DNA of 23,014 nt, taken from NCBI GenBank assembly GCA_035552275.1, contig DASZLR010000041.1:1-23014 (forward strand), in the 5' to 3' direction. This DNA comes from DASVLX01 sp035552275. Its GTDB lineage: Bacteria > Actinomycetota > Actinomycetes > Mycobacteriales > Pseudonocardiaceae. The stretch's first letter is position 1. Each line of letters begins with the position of its first letter. The notes beneath the pieces are model-generated. The model saw only the letters and a program-made list of their open reading frames with translations, searched no databases and was not told where the DNA came from. Position numbers and translations under genes: made by a program. Below are positions 6,772 through 13,905 of the stretch, piece after piece.

Positions 6772-6817
6772 GCTCAAGCGGCGCAGGCCACAGCGTCCAG
6801 CTCAAGCGGCGCAGGCC
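6772..6817. repeat. 18-bp direct repeat at the 3' end of marP
   Basis: GCTCAAGCGGCGCAGGCC occurs at 6772-6789 and 6800-6817. The inner copy encodes the last MarP residues (ACAA) and its stop; the outer copy repeats these bases in the 32-bp gap before the hydrolase stop. Confidence 0.85.
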
Positions 6818-7986
6818 CCGGTCGACACCCGTTGGGTCAGCGTGGTCACGTCCGGCAGGGTTTTCTCGACCAGCGCGGCGGTCAACGTGAACCCGGTCTG
6901 CGAGTCGCCGACGGCGGCGCCGAACACCACACCGATGACCTGCCCGTTCGGCGTGACGAGCGGGCCGCCGGAGTTGCCGCTGCGCACCTCGGCGTACACC
7001 TCGTACACATCTCGGTTGACCGTGCTGTCGTCGTAGATGTTCGGGCCGCTGAGGTTGATCTCGCTGCGAATTCGGGCGGCCGACGCGGTGTAGGGGCCGT
7101 CCAGCGGGTAGCCGAGCACGATCGCGTCCGAACCCGCCGACGCCGGCGCGGTGTTGACCTGCAGCGGGGGCGCGGTCAGTTCCGGCACGTCCACCACGGC
7201 GAGGTCGACGCTCGGGTTGTAGTAGACGACCCGACCCGACAGTTCGGCCGAGCCGACGTCCACGCTCACCTCATCGGTGCCGGCGACGACGTGCGCGTTG
7301 GTCAGCACCCGATGCTCGGCGATCACGAATCCGCTGCCCTCCAGCGACCGCGAGCACGACGGCGCCTGGCCGCGCACCTTCACGACGCTGGGCATCAGGT
7401 CCTGCACGATCGCGCTGTTCTGCAACGCGGTGTCCGGCGGCGACACCTGGTTGATCGGCGTCTGGGTGAACGGGTTGACCACCGCCGGCAGGCCGGGAAT
7501 CTCGAACAGCTTGCCCAGATCGCGGGGCAGCGCGCGGGCCGCCTGCGGCATGATCCGGTCCACAGCGGACAGCACCGTCGAGTTCTGCAACGCGGACTGC
7601 AGGCCGGGCCAGCCGGCGAACGAGGTCAGCGGCAGCGCGATCATCCAGGACACCACGAACACGACCGCGCCCTGGGCCACCGCGCCGAGCGCGTTGTCCA
7701 CCCCGGCCAGTTTCGGATTGTGGATGTGCCGCTTGATCGCCCGGCCGGCGGCCACCCCGATCGCTTCGCCGAGGGCGAGCAACAGGACCAGGATCGCCAC
7801 CGTGAACACGACCTTGGTCAGCACGCTGCTGAAGTTTCTGATCAGCACCGGGGCCACCCACACCGCGGCGATCGCGCCCAGCAGCACACCGACGAACGCG
7901 GGAACCGCGATCACCACGCCCTGCCGCGCGCCGGACACCGCGGCCATGATCGCGAGCAGTACCACGATCAGGTCAATCCAGTTCAC
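6802..7986 (-). CDS. marP: Membrane-bound serine protease MarP (acid-resistance periplasmic protease)
   Basis: A protein of 394 residues, close to the length of mycobacterial MarP (Rv3671c). The N-terminal CvpA-like domain has four transmembrane helices (about 5-23, 26-46, 60-80 and 101-121). A linker leads to a trypsin-like protease domain (about 190-390). The catalytic triad is intact: H232 (TNAHVV), D261 (DLAVVDV) and S339 (RSGNSGGPL). C211 and C392 match the two cysteines that form the redox-sensitive disulfide in the M. tuberculosis enzyme. In M. tuberculosis the protease is needed for pH homeostasis in acid and acts on the peptidoglycan hydrolase RipA. The GTG start overlaps the upstream Nudix stop by 4 bp, so it is the last gene of a coupled operon. 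Confidence 0.95.
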   Translation of the reverse strand: MNWIDLIVVLLAIMAAVSGARQGVVIAVPAFVGVLLGAIAAVWVAPVLIRNFSSVLTKVVFTVAILVLLLALGEAIGVAAGRAIKRHIHNPKLAGVDNALGAVAQGAVVFVVSWMIALPLTSFAGWPGLQSALQNSTVLSAVDRIMPQAARALPRDLGKLFEIPGLPAVVNPFTQTPINQVSPPDTALQNSAIVQDLMPSVVKVRGQAPSCSRSLEGSGFVIAEHRVLTNAHVVAGTDEVSVDVGSAELSGRVVYYNPSVDLAVVDVPELTAPPLQVNTAPASAGSDAIVLGYPLDGPYTASAARIRSEINLSGPNIYDDSTVNRDVYEVYAEVRSGNSGGPLVTPNGQVIGVVFGAAVGDSQTGFTLTAALVEKTLPDVTTLTQRVSTGACAA

Positions 7987-8750
7987 GACGTTTCGACCTC
8001 CGTGTCCGACGGTGGCACCGTACCGTCACGGGGCGCGGAGTTGGACATGTCCTCGACCGTCCGCCAGGCGTCATCGAGATCGCGCACGTCATCGGTGTGC
8101 CACGGCCGGTCCCAGCCGCCGTAGCGGAGCAGCGCCGTGAGCAGCGCGGCGGTGAATCCCCAGACCAGCATGCCGGGGGCCAGGTAGGCCGGGGAGACGA
8201 AGCCGGACGGATGCCGCACCTGCACTCGGTTGGCCGGATCGACCAGGTGCGCGATCGGCACCCTGGCCACCGCCGCCGTCTCGGCCGGATCGACTGGTCG
8301 GACCGCCGACGGCCGGTCCCAGTGCGCGAGCACCGGCGTCACGTCGAACCCGGACACCGACAGGTACAGCTTCGGCAGTAACGCCAGCGGCCGTACCCCG
8401 TCCGGGTGAACGCCGACCTCCTCAGCCGCCTCCCGCAACGCGGTGTCCACCGGCCCGGTGTCGCCCGGATCGACCGCACCACCGGGGAAGGCGACCTGGC
8501 CGGGGTGCGCACCGAGGGTGGCGGCGCGGCGCAGCAACAACACGTCCGGCCCGCTGCCGGCGCCGAGCCCGTCCTCGCCGAAGAGGATCAGCACGGCGGC
8601 CGGGCGGGCGTCGGCCGAGGACCCGGTGATGCGGCGGAACAGCTCGGCGTCCATGTCGGCGGTCGCGGCCACCAAGCCGGCCAGCCAGTCCGGCACCCGC
8701 TCCGGCGGCGCCAGCGGGCCGTAGCCCGTCTCGGACCTATCGCCGGTCAC
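7983..8750 (-). CDS. Nudix hydrolase, CoA-pyrophosphatase type
   Basis: A protein of 255 residues. VLLLRRAATLGAHPGQVAFPGGAVDPGD (70-97) is the UPF0035-type signature of CoA diphosphatases such as NudL. It runs into the Nudix box, which ends in LREAAEEVGV (105-114). The first Glu of the generic box is Asp (D97), which is normal for this subfamily; the metal-binding REAAEE is intact. The likely reaction is hydrolysis of CoA or acyl-CoA to 3',5'-ADP and phosphopantetheine, but substrate cannot be proven from the motif. It matches Rv3672c by position. The GTG start overlaps the TlpA-like stop by 4 bp, and its own stop overlaps marP by 4 bp. Confidence 0.9.
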   Translation of the reverse strand: MTGDRSETGYGPLAPPERVPDWLAGLVAATADMDAELFRRITGSSADARPAAVLILFGEDGLGAGSGPDVLLLRRAATLGAHPGQVAFPGGAVDPGDTGPVDTALREAAEEVGVHPDGVRPLALLPKLYLSVSGFDVTPVLAHWDRPSAVRPVDPAETAAVARVPIAHLVDPANRVQVRHPSGFVSPAYLAPGMLVWGFTAALLTALLRYGGWDRPWHTDDVRDLDDAWRTVEDMSNSAPRDGTVPPSDTEVETS

Positions 8751-9448
8751 GACGGCGTTCCTGCCATCGCCGCGGACAGCGTGTGGCGCACCTGGTCGAC
8801 CGAGTCGAACACCCGGGGATGGGTGATCAACGTGGCCGTGCCGCCGCGCACCAGGTAGGACACCGGCAGGCCGACCGGCAGCCGTAGCGCCCGGGACACC
8901 GGGCCGTCAGCGCCATCGCCGTCGAACAAGGTCGACAGGTGTACTCCGAGGCTGGCCAACAGGTCCAGCCCGTCTCGTTGGTCGCTCTGGGTCTGCACGG
9001 TGAGCACCCGCACCGCGCCCGGACCGGCCGCGTAGTCGGCGAGCACCGGCAGTTCGGTCTGGCACGGCGAGCACCAGGTCGCCCAGACGTTCACCAGAGT
9101 CGGTGGGCCGGCGAGCACCGCACCGAGGTCGACAGTCGCGCCGGTGGCCTCGCAGGTGGTGCGCACCCCGGACCACGCCGCTGAACTGGCTGAGCTCACA
9201 GCGCCGGCGGCTCCATCAGCGAGGGGGCAGGCAGCCAGCGCGGCCTTCACTCGATCGGGTGTCAGGTTGAGGGCCGTCGTCGGCGCGCTCACTGGACTGG
9301 CCGGTGAGCCCCGCGGCCACAACGCCACGGCCAGCGCCACCACCAGAACAACGGCCACCAGCGCCCACCGCAGCACCCGCCGCCGCAGTGCCCGCCGAAG
9401 TGCCGTTCGCAGTGCCCGCCGCCGCGCGGACGGCGCCGGCGCCGTCAT
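8747..9448 (-). CDS. TlpA/ResA-like membrane-anchored thioredoxin
   Basis: A protein of 233 residues, matching Rv3673c by position. A strikingly Arg/Ala-rich N-terminus (RRRALRTALRRALRRRVLRW, 9-28) precedes one transmembrane anchor (about 29-44), so the rest faces outside the membrane. The thioredoxin-fold domain begins near 100 and carries WATWCSPCQTE with the redox pair C126 and C129. The cis-Pro loop is probably LPVGLPVSYLV. Two further cysteines, C74 and C99, lie in the region before the fold. The likely role is thiol-disulfide exchange on secreted proteins. It sits in one operon with marP, whose disulfide could be a client (inference). Both gene ends overlap their neighbours by 4 bp. Confidence 0.9.
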   Translation of the reverse strand: MTAPAPSARRRALRTALRRALRRRVLRWALVAVVLVVALAVALWPRGSPASPVSAPTTALNLTPDRVKAALAACPLADGAAGAVSSASSAAWSGVRTTCEATGATVDLGAVLAGPPTLVNVWATWCSPCQTELPVLADYAAGPGAVRVLTVQTQSDQRDGLDLLASLGVHLSTLFDGDGADGPVSRALRLPVGLPVSYLVRGGTATLITHPRVFDSVDQVRHTLSAAMAGTPS

Positions 9449-10221
9449 CGGCCCGCCGCGCGAACCGCACCGCGGCTACGCCGGGCCGGTGGGCCCAGTT
9501 GCTCGGCCAGCCGCACCAGATGCTCGGCCTCAGACCCCTTGACCAGCGCCGCGGCCTGGTCGAAGTCCGCCGGTCCGGTTCCGTAGGACGGACAGTCGCG
9601 GGCCAGCGGGCAGGCGCCGCAGGCCGGTCGGCGGGCGTGGCAGACCCGGCGGCCATGGAAGATCACCCGGTGCGACAGCACAGTCCATTCCTTGCGCGGC
9701 ACCAGCGCGCCGATCGCGTGCTCGACCTTGACCGGGTCGTCCTCCTCGGTCCAACCCCAGCGGCGCACCAGCCGGCCGAAATGGGTGTCCACCGTGATGC
9801 CGGGCACGCCGAACGCGTCGCCGAGCACCACATTGGCGGTCTTGCGGCCGACACCCGGAAGGGTGACCAGCTCGGCCAGCGTGTTCGGCACCTGGCCGCC
9901 GAACCGCTCCACCAGCGCGGCGCCCAACCCCATCAGCGCGCTCGCCTTGTTCCGGAAGAACCCGGTCGGGCGAATCATCTCCTCGAGTTCGGTGCGATCC
10001 GCGCCCGCGTAGTCGGCTGCGCCGGGATAGCGGTCGAACAGCGCCGGTGTGACCTCGTTCACCCGCTTGTCGGTGCACTGCGCGGACAGCACGACCGCGA
10101 CGATCAGCTCCAGCGGAGTGCTGAAGTCCAGCTCGCAGTGCGCGTCCGGATAGGCCAGCGCGAGCGTCCGGGTCATCCGCCGAACCCGGCGGACCAGGGC
10201 GAGCTGAGTCTCCTGCGGCAC
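9445..10221 (-). CDS. nth: Endonuclease III (DNA glycosylase/AP lyase)
   Basis: A base-excision repair enzyme of 258 residues that removes oxidised pyrimidines and cuts abasic sites. The helix-hairpin-helix LPGVGRKTANVV carries the catalytic lysine K127. VDTHFGRLVRRWG follows with the catalytic aspartate D145. C194, C201, C204 and C210 (C-x6-C-x2-C-x5-C) bind the [4Fe-4S] cluster. The start is GTG 10221; a TATCGT -10-like box ends 6 bases upstream, so the mRNA is probably leaderless. It is the first gene of the four-gene minus-strand operon ending in marP. It overlaps the TlpA-like gene by 4 bp (ATGA). Confidence 0.96.
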   Translation of the reverse strand: MPQETQLALVRRVRRMTRTLALAYPDAHCELDFSTPLELIVAVVLSAQCTDKRVNEVTPALFDRYPGAADYAGADRTELEEMIRPTGFFRNKASALMGLGAALVERFGGQVPNTLAELVTLPGVGRKTANVVLGDAFGVPGITVDTHFGRLVRRWGWTEEDDPVKVEHAIGALVPRKEWTVLSHRVIFHGRRVCHARRPACGACPLARDCPSYGTGPADFDQAAALVKGSEAEHLVRLAEQLGPPARRSRGAVRAAGR

Positions 10222-10227
10222 GGGTCA

Positions 10228-10233
10228 ACGATA
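10228..10233 (-). promoter_or_regulatory. -10-like box of the nth-marP operon
   Basis: TATCGT on the minus strand lies 6 bases before the nth GTG start, which predicts transcription from the start codon itself. A TCGACC sequence 19 bp further upstream is at best a weak -35. Confidence 0.5.
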
Positions 10234-10253
10234 CGGGCGCGGCATCTCACCCG

Positions 10254-10310
10254 GTCGAGTGGTCGATGCGGGTCGATACGGGGTCAATGCCGTGTCGATG
10301 TGGTGTCGAC
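10254..10310. repeat. Six phased GTC(G/A)A repeats between nth and the small membrane gene
   Basis: GTCGA or GTCAA begins at 10254, 10262, 10272, 10283, 10294 and 10305, spaced 8, 10, 11, 11 and 11 bp. That is close to one DNA turn, so the repeats fall on one face. They occupy the divergent promoter region 10222-10363 and could bind a regulator; this is inference. Confidence 0.55.
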
Positions 10311-10363
10311 ACGCCACCCCGAGCGGGCGAGTGCGCCAGCGGTGCGGGAGAATCAAGGGCACC

Positions 10364-10621
10364 ATGACCTACTGGTTCGTAGTCGCCATACCCCTCGTGA
10401 TCATGCTGTTCGCATTGTTCATGGAGCGGGTCGAGGCACGGCTGAAGAACCTCGCGATCCGGGAGAACGAAGTCGAGGAGTTCCTCGAGCAAGCTCGCCC
10501 GGACGAGGTCCGCGCGCTGTATGGGCATGGCATCGGCCGGGCCCTGGAGCTGTTCCGGTTGCGCCGGCTGGGTGGCCGGGCCGGCAGGTCCCAGCAGCGC
10601 CGGGTGCGGGTCCGCGCCTGA
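10364..10621 (+). CDS. Small single-TM membrane protein, Rv3675-like by position
   Basis: A protein of 85 residues with one N-terminal transmembrane helix (about 4-20). An amphipathic, charged region follows (MERVEARLKNLAIRENEVEEFLEQARPDEVRALYGHGIGRALELFRLRR), and the tail is basic (RSQQRRVRVRA). The ATG at 10364 is chosen because AAGGG sits 4 bases upstream; a longer open frame back to 10259 lacks a signal and adds non-conserved residues. It stands between nth and crp exactly where Rv3675, a predicted membrane protein, stands in M. tuberculosis. Function is unknown. It is transcribed with crp in direction, but 204 bp separate them. Confidence 0.75.
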   Translation: MTYWFVVAIPLVIMLFALFMERVEARLKNLAIRENEVEEFLEQARPDEVRALYGHGIGRALELFRLRRLGGRAGRSQQRRVRVRA

Positions 10622-10825
10622 GGAAATCAGTCTCTACTCCAACGGATGAGTCCCCTCCTCCCATCGTCGTAACGGCTGACCATATGGTGTTACGGCGTGT
10701 TGCGGGTGGCCGGTGACGCTCCGGCGGGCCTGACTGCCCTTAGACTGCACGCAGTGATCTGCGGCACCGCATGCCGCGGAGGGTGGTGGCCGCTATGGTC
10801 ACCGCTTGCCGACAGGAGGGATGAC
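10622..10825 (+). promoter_or_regulatory. crp leader region
   Basis: This is the 204 bp before crp. It holds a 10-bp palindrome ACCATATGGT (10679-10688) flanked by CGTAAC and GTTACG. A possible -10 TAGACT lies at 10741-10746, and a 6-bp hairpin GCGGCA/TGCCGC (10761-10777) lies in the likely 5' leader. No Crp-type GTGA-N6-TCAC site is seen, so self-regulation through such a site is not supported. Confidence 0.4.
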
Positions 10826-11500
10826 GTGGACGAGATTCTCGCGAGGGCGGGCATCTTCCAGGGAGTTGAGCCGGCTGCTGCCGAGGCCCTGGCCCAGCAG
10901 CTGGAGCCGACGGACTTCCCGAGAGGTCACGTGATCTTCGCCGAGGGCGAGCCCGGCGACCGGCTCTTCATCATCCAGTCCGGCAAGATCAAGCTCGGCC
11001 GCAAGTCGCCGGACGGCCGGGAGAACCTGCTGGCCGTCTTCAGCCCCGGCGACATGTTCGGCGAACTGTCGATCTTCGACCCCGGCCCGCGCACGGCGAC
11101 CGCCACCACGATCACCGACGTCCGCGCGTACAGCATGGACAAGATGGCGCTGCGTGAGTGGATCACCAAGCGGCCCGAGATCGCTGAGCAGCTGTTGCGG
11201 GTGGTGGCGCGCAGGCTGCGCCGGACCAACAACATGCTGGCCGAGCTGATCTTCACCGACGTGCCGGGCCGGGTGGCTCGGGCGCTGCTGACCTTCGCGC
11301 AGCGGTTCGGCAGCCAGGAAGCCGGCCTGCTGCGGGTCACCCACGATCTGACCCAGGAGGAGATCGCCCAGTACGTCGGCGCCTCCCGGGAAACGGTCAA
11401 CAAGGCGCTCGCCGACTTCGCGCACCGCGGCTGGCTGCGGCTGGAAGGCAAGAGCGTGCTGATCCTGGACCCGGAGCGGCTGGCCCGCCGGGCGCGCTGA
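10826..11500 (+). CDS. crp: Crp/Fnr-family cAMP-responsive transcription regulator
   Basis: A DNA-binding regulator of 224 residues, the same length as M. tuberculosis Crp (Rv3676). The N-terminal cyclic-nucleotide domain (about 1-115) contains FSPGDMFGELSIFDPGPRTATA, in which E80, R89 and T90 match the cAMP contacts. A dimerisation helix (about 117-138) links to a winged helix-turn-helix: LTQEEIAQYVGASRETVNKALADFAHRGWL (175-204). GASRETVNKAL is the recognition helix that reads GTGA half-sites. The start is GTG 10826, with GGAGGG 6 bases upstream. The gene ends before a long hairpin. A matching operator lies upstream of the acetate genes (1579-1596). Confidence 0.96.
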   Translation: MDEILARAGIFQGVEPAAAEALAQQLEPTDFPRGHVIFAEGEPGDRLFIIQSGKIKLGRKSPDGRENLLAVFSPGDMFGELSIFDPGPRTATATTITDVRAYSMDKMALREWITKRPEIAEQLLRVVARRLRRTNNMLAELIFTDVPGRVARALLTFAQRFGSQEAGLLRVTHDLTQEEIAQYVGASRETVNKALADFAHRGWLRLEGKSVLILDPERLARRAR

Positions 11501-11546
11501 ACCCTGCCGAACTCGCCGCGGCCAACCGGATCACGACCCGACCGGA

Positions 11547-11605
11547 GCCAACATCAAGGGCCGGAGCGTCACCCCCGACGTGGCGCACCGGCCCTTGATG
11601 TTGGC
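11547..11605 (+). terminator. Very long hairpin downstream of crp
   Basis: A perfect 18-bp stem GCCAACATCAAGGGCCGG (11547-11564) pairs with 11588-11605. After one A-A mismatch it continues as GCGTCAC (11566-11572) / GTGGCGC (11580-11586), with one G-T wobble and a 7-nt loop. The total is about 26 pairs. It starts 46 bases after the crp stop and has no T-tract. It could be a terminator or a small palindromic element. Confidence 0.8.
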
Positions 11606-11640
11606 GCGGACCGGCCCCGAATCCTGTCCACGCTCACTGA

Positions 11641-11776
11641 CCCTCCGGCTCAGGCCCCGACCCGTTGTCGGAGGGAGTCATTGTGTTGTGTGGTGAATAC
11701 CGCTGGGCTACCAGCTTGGCACGACCCCTCGGGGGTCACTCAAGACCATTCACCCAGATGGACACCATTGGGGTGA
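11641..11776. other. Cluster of three further inverted repeats, no gene
   Basis: CCCTCCG (11641-11647) pairs with CGGAGGG (11669-11675). GACCCC (11723-11728) pairs with GGGGTC (11732-11737) over a 3-nt loop. TCACCC (11750-11755) pairs with GGGTGA (11771-11776), with ATGG/CCAT inside. Together with the hairpin after crp they take up much of the 444-bp gap 11501-11944. No coding frame with support was found there. Confidence 0.6.
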
Positions 11777-11834
11777 CCGGCTGACGCGAGAACCACCCGC
11801 CAAGGTGAAATCTGTTATCGAATCGAGATCATTG

Positions 11835-11849
11835 TCGGCAAGTTGCCGA
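11835..11849. promoter_or_regulatory. 15-bp palindrome upstream of the sliding-clamp paralogue
   Basis: TCGGCAA-G-TTGCCGA is a perfect dyad of 7+7 around one base, 95 bases before the clamp-like start. Its size and position suit an operator. No binding protein can be named. Confidence 0.45.
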
Positions 11850-11931
11850 TGGCGGTTCCCCGATTCGCGCCCCACTCGCGCCGTCATGATCACCCACCGT
11901 GCTCTGTTGCTGTTCTGTCGGCGCCCGCCGC

Positions 11932-11937
11932 TAGCGT
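11932..11937 (+). promoter_or_regulatory. -10-like box of the clamp-like gene
   Basis: TAGCGT ends 7 bases before the ATG at 11945, predicting a leaderless transcript. A TTGCTG at 11907-11912 is a possible -35, with a rather long 19-bp spacer. Confidence 0.45.
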
Positions 11938-11944
11938 CCCGGCC

Positions 11945-13057
11945 ATGGATCTCACCGCCGCCACCGCCGAACTGGCCAGGCTGGCCGTCGACACCGCTCG
12001 GCTGTTGCCCAGCCGCGTCCTGGACCCGGTGCTCGCCGGGATCCGGCTGGACGCGACCGGGGCCGGCGTCACGATGTCCGGCACCGACCGGGACCGGGCG
12101 GTACGGCTGGCCGGCTCGGCGATCGTGCACACCGACGGCGCGGTGCTGGTGCCCGGCCGGCCGCTCGCCGACACCCTGCGGGCGCTGGACGAGCCCGAAG
12201 TCCGGCTGGCCGTGGAGGGCAGCCGGCTGGCCGTCCGGACGTCCCGCGCCCGATTCGCGCTACCGATCCTCGACCTGGAGTCGCATCCGGGCGTGCCCGA
12301 ACCGCCAGCGGCAGCAGGCGCGTTGACCGGCCCGGCGGCCGTTCGCGCGTTCGCAGCGGTGGCGAGCGCGTCGTCCCGGGACGACGCCCTGCCGCTGTTC
12401 ACCGGAGTCCGGCTGCGCGCGACCGGCGACACCCTCCGGCTGATCGCCACCGACCGGTATCGGCTGGCCATCGCCGAGCTGGCCTGGCGGCCCGCCCGAG
12501 CAGGGCTGGACATCCTGGTGCCGGCCGGCGTGCTGACCGAGGTGGCCCGACAAGCCGCCGGAGCCGCGGCGATCGGAACCGACATCGTCGTGCGCGCGGA
12601 CGCCGACCGGGCGGCGATCAGCTGGCCGGGAGCGGTGATCGGCAGCGCGCTGCTGGCCACCCCGTTCCCGGACGAGAGCCGATACCTGTCTGCCGGCGCC
12701 GACGCCACGATCACCGTCGAGGCCGACGAGCTGGCCAACGCGGTGCGTCGGGTCGGCCGGTACGCCGACGGCCGGGGCGCGGTGACCGTCGAACTCGGCG
12801 ACGGCGAGGCACGGGTGCGGTCGACCGGCGGCGACGACGGCGAGGCCGAGGAGGCGGTCAAGGCGACCGTCGACGGCCAGCTCACGCATTCCTACCGAGT
12901 CCAGTATCTGGCGGACGCGCTACGGACCTTCCCCGGCCAGCGGGTCCGGATGGCGATCCAGCGCGGGCTGAAGGCCACCACGATCACGGCCGCCGCGCCT
13001 GATCCGGACGGCCTCGTGCTGCGTTACGTGGTGATGCCGATGGTTCAGCGATCCTGA
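11945..13057 (+). CDS. DNA polymerase III beta subunit (sliding clamp) paralogue
   Basis: A protein of 370 residues, the usual length of a DnaN clamp monomer, with the three-domain clamp plan. Domain 1 covers about 1-118. Domain 2 (about 125-245) holds ALPLFTGVRLRATGDTLRLIATDRYRLAIAEL, a classic DnaN motif. Domain 3 (about 255-370) ends in DGLVLRYVVMPMVQRS, close to the YxxMPxR end that builds the partner-binding pocket. The sequence is unusually rich in Ala, Arg and Asp. The main dnaN normally lies beside dnaA near the origin; nothing like dnaA or recF is here, so I read this as a second copy. Its role could be repair, a specialised polymerase or a non-replicative scaffold. The ATG at 11945 lacks a ribosome binding site but has a leaderless-type promoter. 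It converges with the MBL gene, 5 bases apart. Confidence 0.85.
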   Translation: MDLTAATAELARLAVDTARLLPSRVLDPVLAGIRLDATGAGVTMSGTDRDRAVRLAGSAIVHTDGAVLVPGRPLADTLRALDEPEVRLAVEGSRLAVRTSRARFALPILDLESHPGVPEPPAAAGALTGPAAVRAFAAVASASSRDDALPLFTGVRLRATGDTLRLIATDRYRLAIAELAWRPARAGLDILVPAGVLTEVARQAAGAAAIGTDIVVRADADRAAISWPGAVIGSALLATPFPDESRYLSAGADATITVEADELANAVRRVGRYADGRGAVTVELGDGEARVRSTGGDDGEAEEAVKATVDGQLTHSYRVQYLADALRTFPGQRVRMAIQRGLKATTITAAAPDPDGLVLRYVVMPMVQRS

Positions 13058-13062
13058 CCGGT

Positions 13063-13905
13063 TCAGCGCCGCCGACCGAACCGTTGACCGGGCTGCTGAC
13101 GGGTGTCGCGAAGGTAGTCGAGCTGGGCGCGGACGGACAGCTCGGCGGCCGGCCAGAGGATCGGATCGACGTCGGCGTAGACCTGCTCGACAACCTGGCG
13201 GGCAGTGGCCGCCGGGCCAAGCTGGTCCAGCGCGGCACGCACCTGGCCCAGCCGCTGTTCGCGGTGGGCCAGGTAGCCGCGAGCCGCGTCGCCGGCATCC
13301 GGCAGCTCCGGACCGTGGCCGGGCAGCACCGCCGTGCCGGGCGGCAGCTCGGCAAGCCGGCGCAGCGAGTCCAGGTAGTCAGCGAGCCGGCCGTCGGGAT
13401 GGGCGACGACCGTGGTGCCGCGACCGAGCACGGTGTCGCCGGTCAGCACCGCGTGACCGTGCTCGTCGGCGATCAGGAAAGACAGCGAGTCCGATGTGTG
13501 GCCGGGCGTGCCGAGCACTCGGATGTCCAGGCCGGCGGCCCGCACCACGGCGCCGTCGGACAGGCCTTCGCCGCCGAGCCGGCTGGCCGGATCGAGGGCC
13601 CGGACCTCGGCGCCGACGAGTTCGGCGAACCGCCGCGCGCCGGCGGCGTGATCGGGATGGCCATGGGTGAGCAGGACGACGTCGACCGGATCGCCGTCGG
13701 CCACCCGGCGCAGATGCTCCGGGTCGTCGGGGCCGGGATCGACCACGACCCGGGTGGGTGCGCCGGGAGCGCGCAGAATCCAGGTGTTGGTGCCGTCCAA
13801 CGTCATGGGTGACGGGTTGTCGGCCAGCAGGACGGCAGCGGTCGGGGTCACCGCGCGGAGCGCGCCGTAGGCCGGGTGCGGTGGGTTCACGAACGGCTGA
13901 TTCAC
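13063..13905 (-). CDS. MBL-fold metallo-hydrolase (LACTB2/Rv3677c-like)
   Basis: A protein of 280 residues with a metallo-beta-lactamase fold. Metal ligands are visible: THGHPDH (H81, H83, D85, H86), H136 in GTPGHTSDS, D157 in LTGDTVLG and H197 in LPGHGPEL, consistent with a two-zinc site. The N-terminal region includes MTLDGTNTWIL, and the C-terminal helical region has LGPAATARQVVEQVYADVDPILWPAAELSVRAQLDYL. This pattern is typical of the LACTB2-like subfamily, some of which cut RNA. Substrate is unknown here. The GTG start overlaps the upstream Nudix stop by 4 bp (GTGA), so the two form an operon. It matches Rv3677c, next to crp in M. tuberculosis. Confidence 0.9.
   Translation of the reverse strand: MNQPFVNPPHPAYGALRAVTPTAAVLLADNPSPMTLDGTNTWILRAPGAPTRVVVDPGPDDPEHLRRVADGDPVDVVLLTHGHPDHAAGARRFAELVGAEVRALDPASRLGGEGLSDGAVVRAAGLDIRVLGTPGHTSDSLSFLIADEHGHAVLTGDTVLGRGTTVVAHPDGRLADYLDSLRRLAELPPGTAVLPGHGPELPDAGDAARGYLAHREQRLGQVRAALDQLGPAATARQVVEQVYADVDPILWPAAELSVRAQLDYLRDTRQQPGQRFGRRR

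Noticed and set aside
5977..8124. Long open frame of 715 codons on the plus strand
   Set aside because: It overlaps the hydrolase in another frame and is antisense to marP, whose catalytic triad is intact; the translation is Arg/Gly/Ala-rich noise.
9304..10716. Open frame of 470 codons antisense to tlpA-like and nth
   Set aside because: It is a shadow of two genes with clear active-site motifs.
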